Below are positions 56,452-64,000 of a stretch of DNA of 64,000 nt, piece after piece. Each line of letters opens with the position of its first letter. Position 1 is the first letter of the stretch. The DNA is from Rippkaea orientalis PCC 8801. GTDB taxonomy: Bacteria > Cyanobacteriota > Cyanobacteriia > Cyanobacteriales > Microcystaceae. The notes beneath the pieces are model-generated. The model worked only from the letters and a program-made list of their open reading frames with translations, ran no database searches and had not been told where the DNA came from. Made by a program: the position numbers and the translations under genes. Where the stretch lies: positions 4,186,097 through 4,250,096 of the forward strand of contig NC_011726.1 in NCBI RefSeq assembly GCF_000021805.1. The letters are read 5' to 3'.

Positions 56452-57198
56452 ATGCTATTAAAAATCACTTTAAGTTTATTGGGGTGTGTTGGGGTTTTTG
56501 TTTATATTTCTCAAACCCAACCCAAATCTTCACCCTCCTTTGATCAGCAGCTAGAATTAAATCACGTTCAAGGGAATTTTGAGAGCAAACCTTCCTTAAA
56601 CATCAAAAATTTATCAACCCAAAAACAGCAACAGTGGCAAGACTTCCAAGAAACTCAAAAAACGCCATTAAAAACTCCCTTATCTCTGACTCAAGAAACG
56701 GTTACTCAAGAAATTACTTCCTCTCAACCCAAATCCCCAGAACCGATAGAACCTGTTGCTATTAATAACTATATGACCTTAACGGCAACAGAAAAAACCA
56801 ATCAACTAGGGAATCCGATTTATCATTTACAGCTCTATGCGAAGGGTCAATTAATCGGTGTTTATCCCACCGTTACGGGGAAAGCAAAGACCCAAGGCAA
56901 AAACCGTCATCAAGCCGGATCAAAAGCACCTCTTCCCAATGGACGCTATAGCGTTGCGAGTACCCCTGTTGCGGGAACTGATCCCGAAGTGGGACAACTT
57001 TTTCTCCCAATAGAACCCCAATTTGCTACTGGTAGAACGGCCTTAGGCATTCATTACGATCCCTCCTTTGAAAAATCTAACGGGGAAGACGGAACAGAAG
57101 GGTGTATTGCCTTAACTGATGAAAGTCAACTCCAGCAAGTCCTCTTGTATGTTCAGACCTATCAACCCGAATATCTTGAGGTGAATCTTCCGTTTTAA
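56452..57198 (+). CDS. L,D-transpeptidase (YkuD domain) with long linker
   Basis: About 248 residues from ATG 56452, with AAGGA six bases upstream. One N-terminal membrane span (LLGCVGVFVYISQ), a Gln/Ser/Thr-rich linker to residue about 105, then a YkuD domain with ALGIHYDPSFEKSNGEDGTEGCIAL. The two domains share the same core but the linker and anchor differ, so this may be membrane-attached. Tandem paralog of the previous gene. Confidence 0.85.
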   Translation: MLLKITLSLLGCVGVFVYISQTQPKSSPSFDQQLELNHVQGNFESKPSLNIKNLSTQKQQQWQDFQETQKTPLKTPLSLTQETVTQEITSSQPKSPEPIEPVAINNYMTLTATEKTNQLGNPIYHLQLYAKGQLIGVYPTVTGKAKTQGKNRHQAGSKAPLPNGRYSVASTPVAGTDPEVGQLFLPIEPQFATGRTALGIHYDPSFEKSNGEDGTEGCIALTDESQLQQVLLYVQTYQPEYLEVNLPF

Positions 57199-57232
57199 AT
57201 TCAAGGCATTAAGTTAATAGGAGACTAAAACT

Positions 57233-57586
57233 ATGGTCAAACCGCTATTAATCACTAGCCTACTTTTAACCCTGTTGGGACTCATGTTACCCGTTAATGC
57301 TCAACGCACGGGGCCAGGATGTGGACCAACTGACGGATGGTGTCAACCGGGAATGGGTGGACAGTCCCCCTATGGTCGTATTTGTACCCGTGACAGAGCG
57401 GGACGTTTGTCCATGCGAACCGGACCCGGCAGTAACTATCGCAAGATTACCGAAATTCCCAATGGGGCAAATGTTGCCTTAGCGGAAGGAAAATACGGTG
57501 ATGATGGCATTTATTGGTGGGTTGCTAATTATAATGGGATGAGGGGATGGATACGCGCGGATTATGTTTGTGGTGATCCCCAATAG
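57233..57586 (+). CDS. SH3b domain protein, exported
   Basis: A 117-residue protein: signal peptide (LLITSLLLTLLGLMLPVNAQ), a short Gly/Pro/Cys-rich linker, then an SH3b domain (SMRTGPGSNYRKITEIPNGANV ... WWVANYNGMRGWIRADYV). SH3b domains bind peptidoglycan or glycans. Third gene in the same-strand run with the two L,D-transpeptidases, suggesting a cell-envelope operon. Confidence 0.85.
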   Translation: MVKPLLITSLLLTLLGLMLPVNAQRTGPGCGPTDGWCQPGMGGQSPYGRICTRDRAGRLSMRTGPGSNYRKITEIPNGANVALAEGKYGDDGIYWWVANYNGMRGWIRADYVCGDPQ

Positions 57587-57608
57587 AAAAGGCGAGGGTG
57601 TGGGGAGA

Positions 57609-58250
57609 TTACTCGTTGTTTTCTCCTGGGGATTGTGGTCGTCCAGGGACGTTTTCCATCGCTGCTAAGACCGCTTGGGAACCGGCAATAATATCCCGTT
57701 CTTGTCCTCCTAAGTATAACCGGCCAAAACTGCCGATCGCTGATACTTGGAGAATATTAATCAAGGCTGCTTTTTCGGCTTCATTGGCAGCTAAGGCTGC
57801 ATAGGCTGCCGGTTGGACTTCGAGAACATAGAGGGTTTGTCCTTCTAGGATCATTTGTCCCCGTCGGGTACGATTGATTAATTGGGCTTGATAGGGGTCA
57901 ATATTGCGGATAATTTGGCTGGAAACAACTTGTGGTTTCAGACAGTCCCGTTGATTAACCCCTAAGGCGGCTAAAATCGCTTTACCTGCTGCTTTGACTT
58001 CTCCTTGACTGGTAGAATGGATCTCTAGGAGTCCATAGAGTCGCTCAACAAACTGCACTCCAGGTTGTACAACGGCAGATTTGAGAGCTACGTCGGTAAT
58101 TCGGTTAATTTCGATCCCCGGAGAAATTTCGATCCACAACGAAGCATCTCCTGGTAAGGGTAAATACCCTAGGGCTACTGTACCAATATAGGCAGCGTGT
58201 TGGGACTGTAGGCGATCTAAGTAGACGTAACTGCGTAATTCAACTCCCAA
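57609..58250 (-). CDS. ccmP: carboxysome shell protein CcmP (tandem BMC)
   Basis: A 213-residue protein with two BMC-like halves; it opens [20 protein letters not shown] and has [17 protein letters not shown] and [31 protein letters not shown], a pattern I recognise as CcmP. It forms stacked pseudohexameric trimers with a gated pore in the beta-carboxysome shell. Unlinked from the ccmKLMNO operon, as is usual for ccmP. Confidence 0.9.
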   Translation of the reverse strand: MGVELRSYVYLDRLQSQHAAYIGTVALGYLPLPGDASLWIEISPGIEINRITDVALKSAVVQPGVQFVERLYGLLEIHSTSQGEVKAAGKAILAALGVNQRDCLKPQVVSSQIIRNIDPYQAQLINRTRRGQMILEGQTLYVLEVQPAAYAALAANEAEKAALINILQVSAIGSFGRLYLGGQERDIIAGSQAVLAAMENVPGRPQSPGENNE

Positions 58251-58344
58251 AGCTTGATTCTCCGATGGGTTTCATCCGTTTTGATGAGGGCTATCTTTGA
58301 CTAATTATAGTTCTTTTGGGGAATTTAATTAACCTGAGTTTGGG

Positions 58345-58375
58345 TTTAGGAGTTAGGAGTTAGGAGTTAGAAGTT
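58345..58375. repeat. TTAGGAG tandem repeat
   Basis: Four copies of TTAGGAG in tandem (TTTAGGAGTTAGGAGTTAGG and on) between ktrA and ccmP on the plus strand. Reverse-oriented relatives occur at 30000. Confidence 0.85.
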
Positions 58376-58427
58376 GGATTATTTTTAAATAATAAAAGTT
58401 ATGATTGATACTGATCAATTACTCAGG

Positions 58428-59117
58428 TTAAATCGGTAATCGCTGAATATCTTTATTGGAACCAATGACCACCATAACTAAGTTTTTATCGAGTTTTTCT
58501 TGAGGGTTAGGATTAATTTTAAATTTGTCTTCTTTCCCAATTGCTAAGACACTGACTTTGTAACGATTACGCAGGTTTAATTCTTCGATGGTTTTGCCAT
58601 GAAATTCTTGAGGAACAATAATTTCAACAATACTATGATCGGGATCAAGATCGAATTTTTCGAGAATCGCGGGTTTAGTTAAAGTATAAGCTAATTCGCA
58701 TCCGGCATCGTATTCAGGAAAAACAACTAAATCTGCACCAACCCGTTGTAATAGTTTACCATGAATCTCAGAAGAGGCCTTAGCTACAACCCATTTAACT
58801 CCTCCTTCTTTAGCGTTGAGAGTCGTAATAATGCTTTCTTCTATATAATTACCAATGGCAATAATAGCCGTATCAAATTCAAAAATTCCTGCTTCTTTTA
58901 AGGCATTAGGTTTAGTTGAATCCAGTTGTATTGCACTCGAAACTATATTGTCAGTTAAAACTTGTGCGACTAAGGATTCATCAATATCTGTTCCTAGGAC
59001 TTCATACCCTAATTTATGTAAGGTTTCACACACAGCACGACCAAAACGGCCTAATCCAATGACAGCATATTGACGACTTTCTCGACGTAAATTGTTCAAA
59101 AATTTTAAGGATTTCAA
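58428..59117 (-). CDS. ktrA: KtrA/TrkA-type K+ channel regulatory subunit
   Basis: A 229-residue RCK protein. The Rossmann motif YAVIGLGRFGRAVCETLHKLG binds nucleotide; the C-terminal TrkA-C part holds IVEIIVPQEFHGKTIEELNL. It gates the KtrB transporter. It follows ktrB by 74 bases on the same strand. Confidence 0.92.
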   Translation of the reverse strand: MKSLKFLNNLRRESRQYAVIGLGRFGRAVCETLHKLGYEVLGTDIDESLVAQVLTDNIVSSAIQLDSTKPNALKEAGIFEFDTAIIAIGNYIEESIITTLNAKEGGVKWVVAKASSEIHGKLLQRVGADLVVFPEYDAGCELAYTLTKPAILEKFDLDPDHSIVEIIVPQEFHGKTIEELNLRNRYKVSVLAIGKEDKFKINPNPQEKLDKNLVMVVIGSNKDIQRLPI

Positions 59118-59191
59118 TGGTTTATCCTGCCTTTTTTATGATTGAAAAATTTTTGTTTGAGTGTTCATTTTAGACAAAGGGAAATTATGCT

Positions 59192-60556
59192 TTATCCGAC
59201 GAGTAAACTTTCTTCAGGGTATTGAACAACCCTCGGACGAGCATCACCGACAATGGCTGCCATCAACAAAAGAACGCCCACCCTTCCAGTATACATGGTT
59301 AGGACTAACAAAATTTGAGATATGGGAGAAAGACTTGCGGTAATTCCGGTAGAGAGTCCTACCGTTCCAAAGGCTGAAATCACTTCAAATAAAACCTGCA
59401 ATGAGTTAAAGCTAACCTCAAAAACATCCGGGTTAATACTTACTTCAATAAAGGAGATAAAAAAGCTTATAGAAATCACTAAAATGGTTGAGCCAAAAAC
59501 CACAGAAACTGCTTTTAAAATTAAGGGAACGGGAACTTCTCGCTGATACAAAATGACTTGATCATTACCTCGCAAAACTGAACGAGTACAGTTGCTTAAA
59601 ATTCTGACAGTTGTTGTTTTTATTCCTCCTCCTGTTCCACTGGGACTTGCACCGATAAACATTAATCCCATGGTTAATAATAGGCCAGCAATGGTCATTT
59701 TTCCATTGTCAATGGTATTAAATCCTGCGGTTCGAGTGGTAACAGATTGAAACCAAGCTCCTAATAATTTATCTTTTAAACTCATAGAAGCTAAGGTTTC
59801 TGGATTATTATATTCAACCAATAAAAAGATAACCGTTCCAAAAATTAATAAAAACAACGTTGTACTGGTAACAACTTTGAAATTAAGGGAGAGAACGACC
59901 CTTTCTTGTTTGTTTTTGATTTTGTGAATAATCCACATATAAATTTCTAATATTGCTTGATAACCTAAACCTCCAAAAATAATTAAAATAGTAATCGTGA
60001 AATTAATAATTAGTGAACCTTGAACACTCATTAAGTTATCTTTAAATAAACCAAATCCTGCGTTATTCCAAGCACTAACACTATGAAAAATAGACAACCA
60101 AAGACTATAGGGTAGTTCATAGCGATCTTTGAAAAAGATAAATAAAAAGATCACTCCTGTAATTTCAAAAAGCAACGTCATACTAATGATAGAACTAATC
60201 ATCATTCGACTGCTTACTTGACGAAAAGGTCGATCAAAAGAGTCTTGAATAGCTAATTTTTGCCGTAAATCAAATCGTCGACCAATCAACAACATTAAAA
60301 AGGTGGTTGTGGTCATATATCCTAATCCTCCAACCTGAATTAATAAGGTTATTATTAGTTGTCCCCAAAAGGAAAAATAAGTACCCGTATCAACAACGGT
60401 TAATCCGGTAACACAAACGGCAGAAGTTGAAGTAAATAAGGCAATAATTGGGTTATTCCAATGGCCATCAACAGTAGAAAAAGGCAGAATTAATAATAGC
60501 GTTCCTACAGTAATTACCGCTACAAATCCTAAACAAATGGTTCTAGCAATAGTCAT
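59192..60556 (-). CDS. ktrB: KtrB/TrkH family K+/Na+ transporter subunit
   Basis: A 454-residue channel with four pore repeats each ending in a selectivity Gly: SAVCVTGLTVVDTG, WNNAGFGLF, TTRTAGFNTID and FGTVGLSTGI. In Synechocystis, KtrABE is the main Na+-dependent K+ uptake system for osmotic adaptation. Pairs with ktrA; no ktrE is visible. Confidence 0.94.
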   Translation of the reverse strand: MTIARTICLGFVAVITVGTLLLILPFSTVDGHWNNPIIALFTSTSAVCVTGLTVVDTGTYFSFWGQLIITLLIQVGGLGYMTTTTFLMLLIGRRFDLRQKLAIQDSFDRPFRQVSSRMMISSIISMTLLFEITGVIFLFIFFKDRYELPYSLWLSIFHSVSAWNNAGFGLFKDNLMSVQGSLIINFTITILIIFGGLGYQAILEIYMWIIHKIKNKQERVVLSLNFKVVTSTTLFLLIFGTVIFLLVEYNNPETLASMSLKDKLLGAWFQSVTTRTAGFNTIDNGKMTIAGLLLTMGLMFIGASPSGTGGGIKTTTVRILSNCTRSVLRGNDQVILYQREVPVPLILKAVSVVFGSTILVISISFFISFIEVSINPDVFEVSFNSLQVLFEVISAFGTVGLSTGITASLSPISQILLVLTMYTGRVGVLLLMAAIVGDARPRVVQYPEESLLVG

Positions 60557-60869
60557 AATTAAGTCAGAAAGTCAGAAGTTAGGAGGGGGAAATGTCCGAG
60601 AGAGTAGGGAGTATAAATTAACCAGTGTTTGTCCTGATGTCTTTAGACCTATAATTTGAGATCAGTCAAATATTTAGAATATCATCTTAAGGCAAGTTTG
60701 CTTCAAAAATCCTGAAATCTAACAAAAGCTTAATTAGAATAGCAGGACAACATAGATTTATTTAACATCTTTGTCAAGAATAAGAAATCTTAAAGATAGC
60801 AGGGTGGGTTTATTTTACTTGTTGCTAAGAATCACAATTATCAAATTAATTTTATGGACTTATTGATCT
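60557..60869. other. gene-free region upstream of ktrB
   Basis: 313 bases between the start of ktrB and the stop of the large membrane protein. It presumably contains the ktrB promoter. A CAGGGTGGGTTTATTT motif at 60801 resembles half of the GTAGGGTGGG repeat. No gene seen. Confidence 0.5.
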
Positions 60870-63800
60870 TTACTCCCATTCTTCAAAGGCAGTAATCCAA
60901 TGATGAATAAAAGAACTTAGTTGAGTGCGATGGGTTTCAAAATTGGCAGCAGTCCAAATAAATATTAAACCCATGACTAACCCGACAATCCACTTTAGCA
61001 AAGAATAGGTAAAACTTAAAATAACTAATTGATAAAATCCATTAATAATAAAAATAGTTGTTCCGACAAAAAGAAAAGCGCGGATTTGTAAAGAAAGTCC
61101 TAGAAGAATAGTAAGAATACTTAAAAGTCCTGGGATAAGTCCTGTGTTTGGATAAAATAATAAAGAAGAAAATCCAATGATTGAACTACCAAATATCCGT
61201 AGATAATGTCGTAATTTTTGACTTTCTCTTCTTTGGCAAAAGGGATCAATCCAAATAATACTTAAAATTGATAGTCCTACTACGCAAGGAAACAGAAAAG
61301 TATCAATAAAATCAAATTGGTTAAACCAGTAAAGAATTGCCCCATCCCCTAATAAAAGTGTTAGATACAATAAACGTTTTTGTTGGTTAATAGTAGATAA
61401 AATCCCATAACATCCAGCAGCTACTAATAAGGTAATTCCATTAAAGGTTGTTGCTACACCAATTAACGGTAATAACAAAGATAAAACTTGCCAAGGTCTA
61501 GATGTCCATCCCCATTGTTGCCAAGGAAGTCCTCTAATAAATAAAGATAAAATAGCAATAAAACTACCCATCCAAATCTCGAAAATATCTCTAAAAATAA
61601 CAGGGGTGGTAACTAATGAAGAAGCATAAAAACCGATACAACCTCCTTGAATTAACCCTAAATATACCCAAGTTTCAGCAATTATTTTATTGTTGTTATT
61701 GCGTCCTTGCATAATAGCATAACGAGTTAAAAAGATGCCTGTTCCTAAACCTATTATTGGATTAAAAGTCATAGGATAAAAAATAGCTGATAGTAAGAAA
61801 ACTGTTCCTAATAACCAGTGTAAATGAGAAACTATTAGTAATTCTCTTAGTGAAAACCTAAGATAACTGCTTAACCAGGGACAACAGAGACGATAGCCAT
61901 ACATAATAGTTGTTGCTAAGGTTGCCATGGCTGATAAGCGATCGCCGATTGGCCAGCCTTCTATTTGATAAAATAATAATTCATAAAATGACCAAGAGAC
62001 TCCTACAATTGCTAAATAAAGTAAGGGTTTAAATCTCTCTTTTCGTTTACCGACTCCAATAATAATTAAAACCAGTCCTAAAGAGGTTAAACCCGTCCAA
62101 CTGCTAAAAAAATTCCCTCTTAATGCTGTTCCTAACCCTCCATAAAGTAAGGGTAAAATGTGCCAACTACTGAGATATTGAACTTTTTCTGTACGCTTAT
62201 GCCACCATTCTCCTAAAATTTGAGTCAGGAGTCCTAGAATAATATTAGCAACAGCAAGAGTAATAAGTGATTTTTCTATCATTCCTAATACTTCAATTGT
62301 TAATAGTTCTAAACTCCATCCGAGTCCATAAATCGTCCAATTCGTGGGATCTTTCCAACTGCGATAGATAATAATTATTATTAATAAAAATGAAGCTGCG
62401 ATCGCTTGTAAAGAAGATGGAATAAACTGTCCATATACTGCCCAAGAATGCCAAGTTAACCCCCATAATGTCAAACTACATAGTAAAAATCCCCAAATAT
62501 CTACTCCTTGACTATAATAATATTTAATTGACCTTTTCATCGTCTCTTGTTTTGGTTGTAAATAATGATGTAAAATCCAAAGAATTGTAGTCAAAATAGG
62601 AATAATTAATAACCATGAGGAAGGCGATCGTACAGTTACCCCAAATAGTCCATCCCATAACCCAATAGTCACTACACTTATCCCAAAACCGACGGTAATA
62701 GTTGCTGATAACCAATGAGGTAAATAGAAGGTATTAATAACCATTAACCCCGTTGCTGCTATTAGTCCGATCAAACGCGTTTCCGCAAACCCGAAAGTGA
62801 GTCCTTGAAATAGTCCTAAACAAACAATACTTAACTTGGTAGATAGTACTCTTCTAGAGTTATTTTTTATGCTAATTACGGTTAAAATTACAGGCGCAAA
62901 ATACCAGATAAAATTTAAAATGGGGTTTATTTTTGGGTATATTATCGAGGAAGTATTTACCCAAAAACAAGCATAGGACAACAGTCCTAAAATTAAACTT
63001 AAACTCCAAGAACTCTGTCCCCATGATCTAAGAACAGAATCCGTTTTAAGATAGATAAAATCTAAGTATGCTTCTATTGCCATTAGAAATAATAATATTA
63101 TTCCCCAGATAGTATTATTTAAAGTTGGAAACAGCCAATTAATCGCTGATACCACGGTTAATAAACTGCCGACATGGGTTAACGTCCTTAAGTATTTATT
63201 CTTAGCTTGGGTAACTTTCCCCAAAGTTAGGGTAGAAACAGCTAAATTAAGAGTTCTTAATACAGGACTAACTAAGCTAAAACTGGTTAAAATAATGCCT
63301 AAAAAAATAGCAATTTTATTACTCAATTGAACTAAGTTATCTTTAAATAATCGAGAAAACAATCGGTTAAGAACAATGATAAAAACTAAGTAAGGAAAGA
63401 GTCCTAAACTGAGTAAAGACCAGGGAGTATCTTGAGTTTTTGTCACTTCAATACTCCATTGAATAACAGAGTCTAAAGGTAACACCCGTTGGAGTAACCA
63501 ATGCAATTGTAGGACAACGAGTAAGATACTTAAAAGATCTCTCTGCAACCAAGTTTGACATAACTTTTTAGTTAACCAAACTAAAGCTAAAATGCTAACT
63601 GCGATCGCTTGCCAAGGAAAGGAAGTTACCGATAGTAACCAACCTAATAATAGTAAACTTTCTCCAACTCGTTTTCCAAAACTAAAATTAGTAGAAAAAC
63701 GCCAAACAATTAACCACCCAAGAATAGCAACAGCAAGTCCTAATTCTAATGGGTTAATTCTAGCAATAAAAATAGCTCGAATCAGCAAAACAGCTAAAGA

Positions 63801-64000
63801 ATAGATAACTGTAAGTACCCTTAAAGTAAAAGGAGTAGAAAATAAAGATTGTGTTTCTCTGTCCTTGGGTTGAAATTGAACAAGAATGGCTGTTCCAATA
63901 ACTCCAAAATAAGTAGCAAATAAAGGTATACTAGGAATAGTCCATCCTAACTGAAGATAGCTTAGTACTAACTGGTTTAATAAGGCTAAAAAAGAGTTGT
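60870..64000 (-). CDS. very large polytopic membrane protein, 5' end beyond the window
   Basis: The frame stays open from the stop at 60870 to the window edge (over 1043 codons), with a continuation through Y-L-Q-L-G-W-type codons past 63788, so an internal start at 63788 is artificial. The product is almost wholly hydrophobic, with about 30 predicted spans and no recognised domain; short soluble loops follow NSFLALLNQLVL and ending FIHHWITAFEEWE. I do not recognise the family with confidence. It may be a DUF2157-like or exporter-type protein. Not operonic with ktrB on available evidence. Confidence 0.7.
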   Translation of the reverse strand, partial: NSFLALLNQLVLSYLQLGWTIPSIPLFATYFGVIGTAILVQFQPKDRETQSLFSTPFTLRVLTVIYSLAVLLIRAIFIARINPLELGLAVAILGWLIVWRFSTNFSFGKRVGESLLLLGWLLSVTSFPWQAIAVSILALVWLTKKLCQTWLQRDLLSILLVVLQLHWLLQRVLPLDSVIQWSIEVTKTQDTPWSLLSLGLFPYLVFIIVLNRLFSRLFKDNLVQLSNKIAIFLGIILTSFSLVSPVLRTLNLAVSTLTLGKVTQAKNKYLRTLTHVGSLLTVVSAINWLFPTLNNTIWGIILLFLMAIEAYLDFIYLKTDSVLRSWGQSSWSLSLILGLLSYACFWVNTSSIIYPKINPILNFIWYFAPVILTVISIKNNSRRVLSTKLSIVCLGLFQGLTFGFAETRLIGLIAATGLMVINTFYLPHWLSATITVGFGISVVTIGLWDGLFGVTVRSPSSWLLIIPILTTILWILHHYLQPKQETMKRSIKYYYSQGVDIWGFLLCSLTLWGLTWHSWAVYGQFIPSSLQAIAASFLLIIIIIYRSWKDPTNWTIYGLGWSLELLTIEVLGMIEKSLITLAVANIILGLLTQILGEWWHKRTEKVQYLSSWHILPLLYGGLGTALRGNFFSSWTGLTSLGLVLIIIGVGKRKERFKPLLYLAIVGVSWSFYELLFYQIEGWPIGDRLSAMATLATTIMYGYRLCCPWLSSYLRFSLRELLIVSHLHWLLGTVFLLSAIFYPMTFNPIIGLGTGIFLTRYAIMQGRNNNNKIIAETWVYLGLIQGGCIGFYASSLVTTPVIFRDIFEIWMGSFIAILSLFIRGLPWQQWGWTSRPWQVLSLLLPLIGVATTFNGITLLVAAGCYGILSTINQQKRLLYLTLLLGDGAILYWFNQFDFIDTFLFPCVVGLSILSIIWIDPFCQRRESQKLRHYLRIFGSSIIGFSSLLFYPNTGLIPGLLSILTILLGLSLQIRAFLFVGTTIFIINGFYQLVILSFTYSLLKWIVGLVMGLIFIWTAANFETHRTQLSSFIHHWITAFEEWE

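Overview
The window is chromosomal DNA from a cyanobacterium, most likely a unicellular one of the Crocosphaera/Cyanothece/Gloeothece type (the genus is inference). The case rests on lineage-specific genes: ycf54 (chlorophyll cyclase factor), ccmP (carboxysome shell), ndhF of NDH-1, a Pix/Tax-type phototaxis cluster with a PatA-type regulator, DUF2499/DUF3593 proteins shared with chloroplast lineages, and a type 2 IPP isomerase. It is also AT-rich and dotted with the HIP1 palindrome GCGATCGC. No rRNA genes, CRISPR array, prophage or plasmid functions were seen. One tRNA (Arg-UCU) is present.

Layout. 1-8100: a truncated Roco protein (LRR-Roc-COR), then on the same strand a Cof-type HAD phosphatase, a methyltransferase, a MacB/FtsX-type permease and a newly called 36-residue membrane peptide. 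These are followed by a coiled-coil nuclease-like protein, a DUF2283 protein and an unrecognised protein with a HEPN-like RN-x4-H motif. 8106-9256 is an intact IS5-like insertion sequence that cut the last codons of a HicB-like remnant. 9647-13818 (+): mtnP, gshB, DUF2499, DUF3593 and a RodZ-like protein; a 182-bp MITE-like inverted-repeat element lies between mtnP and gshB. 13907-15098 (-): ycf54 and pdxJ.

15249-25578 (-) is the signalling core, transcribed pixG-like, pixI-like, pixJ-like, pixL-like. The receptor has seven GAF domains, four of them with a cyanobacteriochrome-position Cys followed by Tyr instead of His. After it come fni, a universal stress protein, a PhoD-type phosphatase, an Hsp20, ndhF, a second HEPN-motif protein, DUF1622, and a MoaD-like sulfur carrier next to thrC.

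36442-48027 is more accessory: a secreted acidic protein, Uma2 nuclease, DUF2470, cobK, an intact ISL3-family element with an exact 8-bp target duplication, a kinase-FGE fusion, an ADP-ribosylglycohydrolase-like protein, a stand-alone fatty acyl-AMP ligase, a HAD phosphatase, a decaying VapBC-like pair and an RNase H fragment. 48268-60556 is mostly housekeeping: pckA, cysteine desulfurase, a Zn-ribbon protein, dnaK, tRNA-Arg, a uracil-DNA glycosylase-like protein, an ABC ATPase, two L,D-transpeptidases plus an SH3 protein, ccmP, and ktrB-ktrA. The window ends inside a very large polytopic membrane protein whose start lies beyond base 64000.

The most notable points are the multi-GAF photoreceptor operon, the MoaD-thrC pairing, the two independently flanked insertion sequences whose insertion history can be read to the base, the MITE-like element, and several small or broken genes that a standard gene caller would miss. 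I found no clearly new multi-gene defence or biosynthetic system; the candidates below are offered with that caution.
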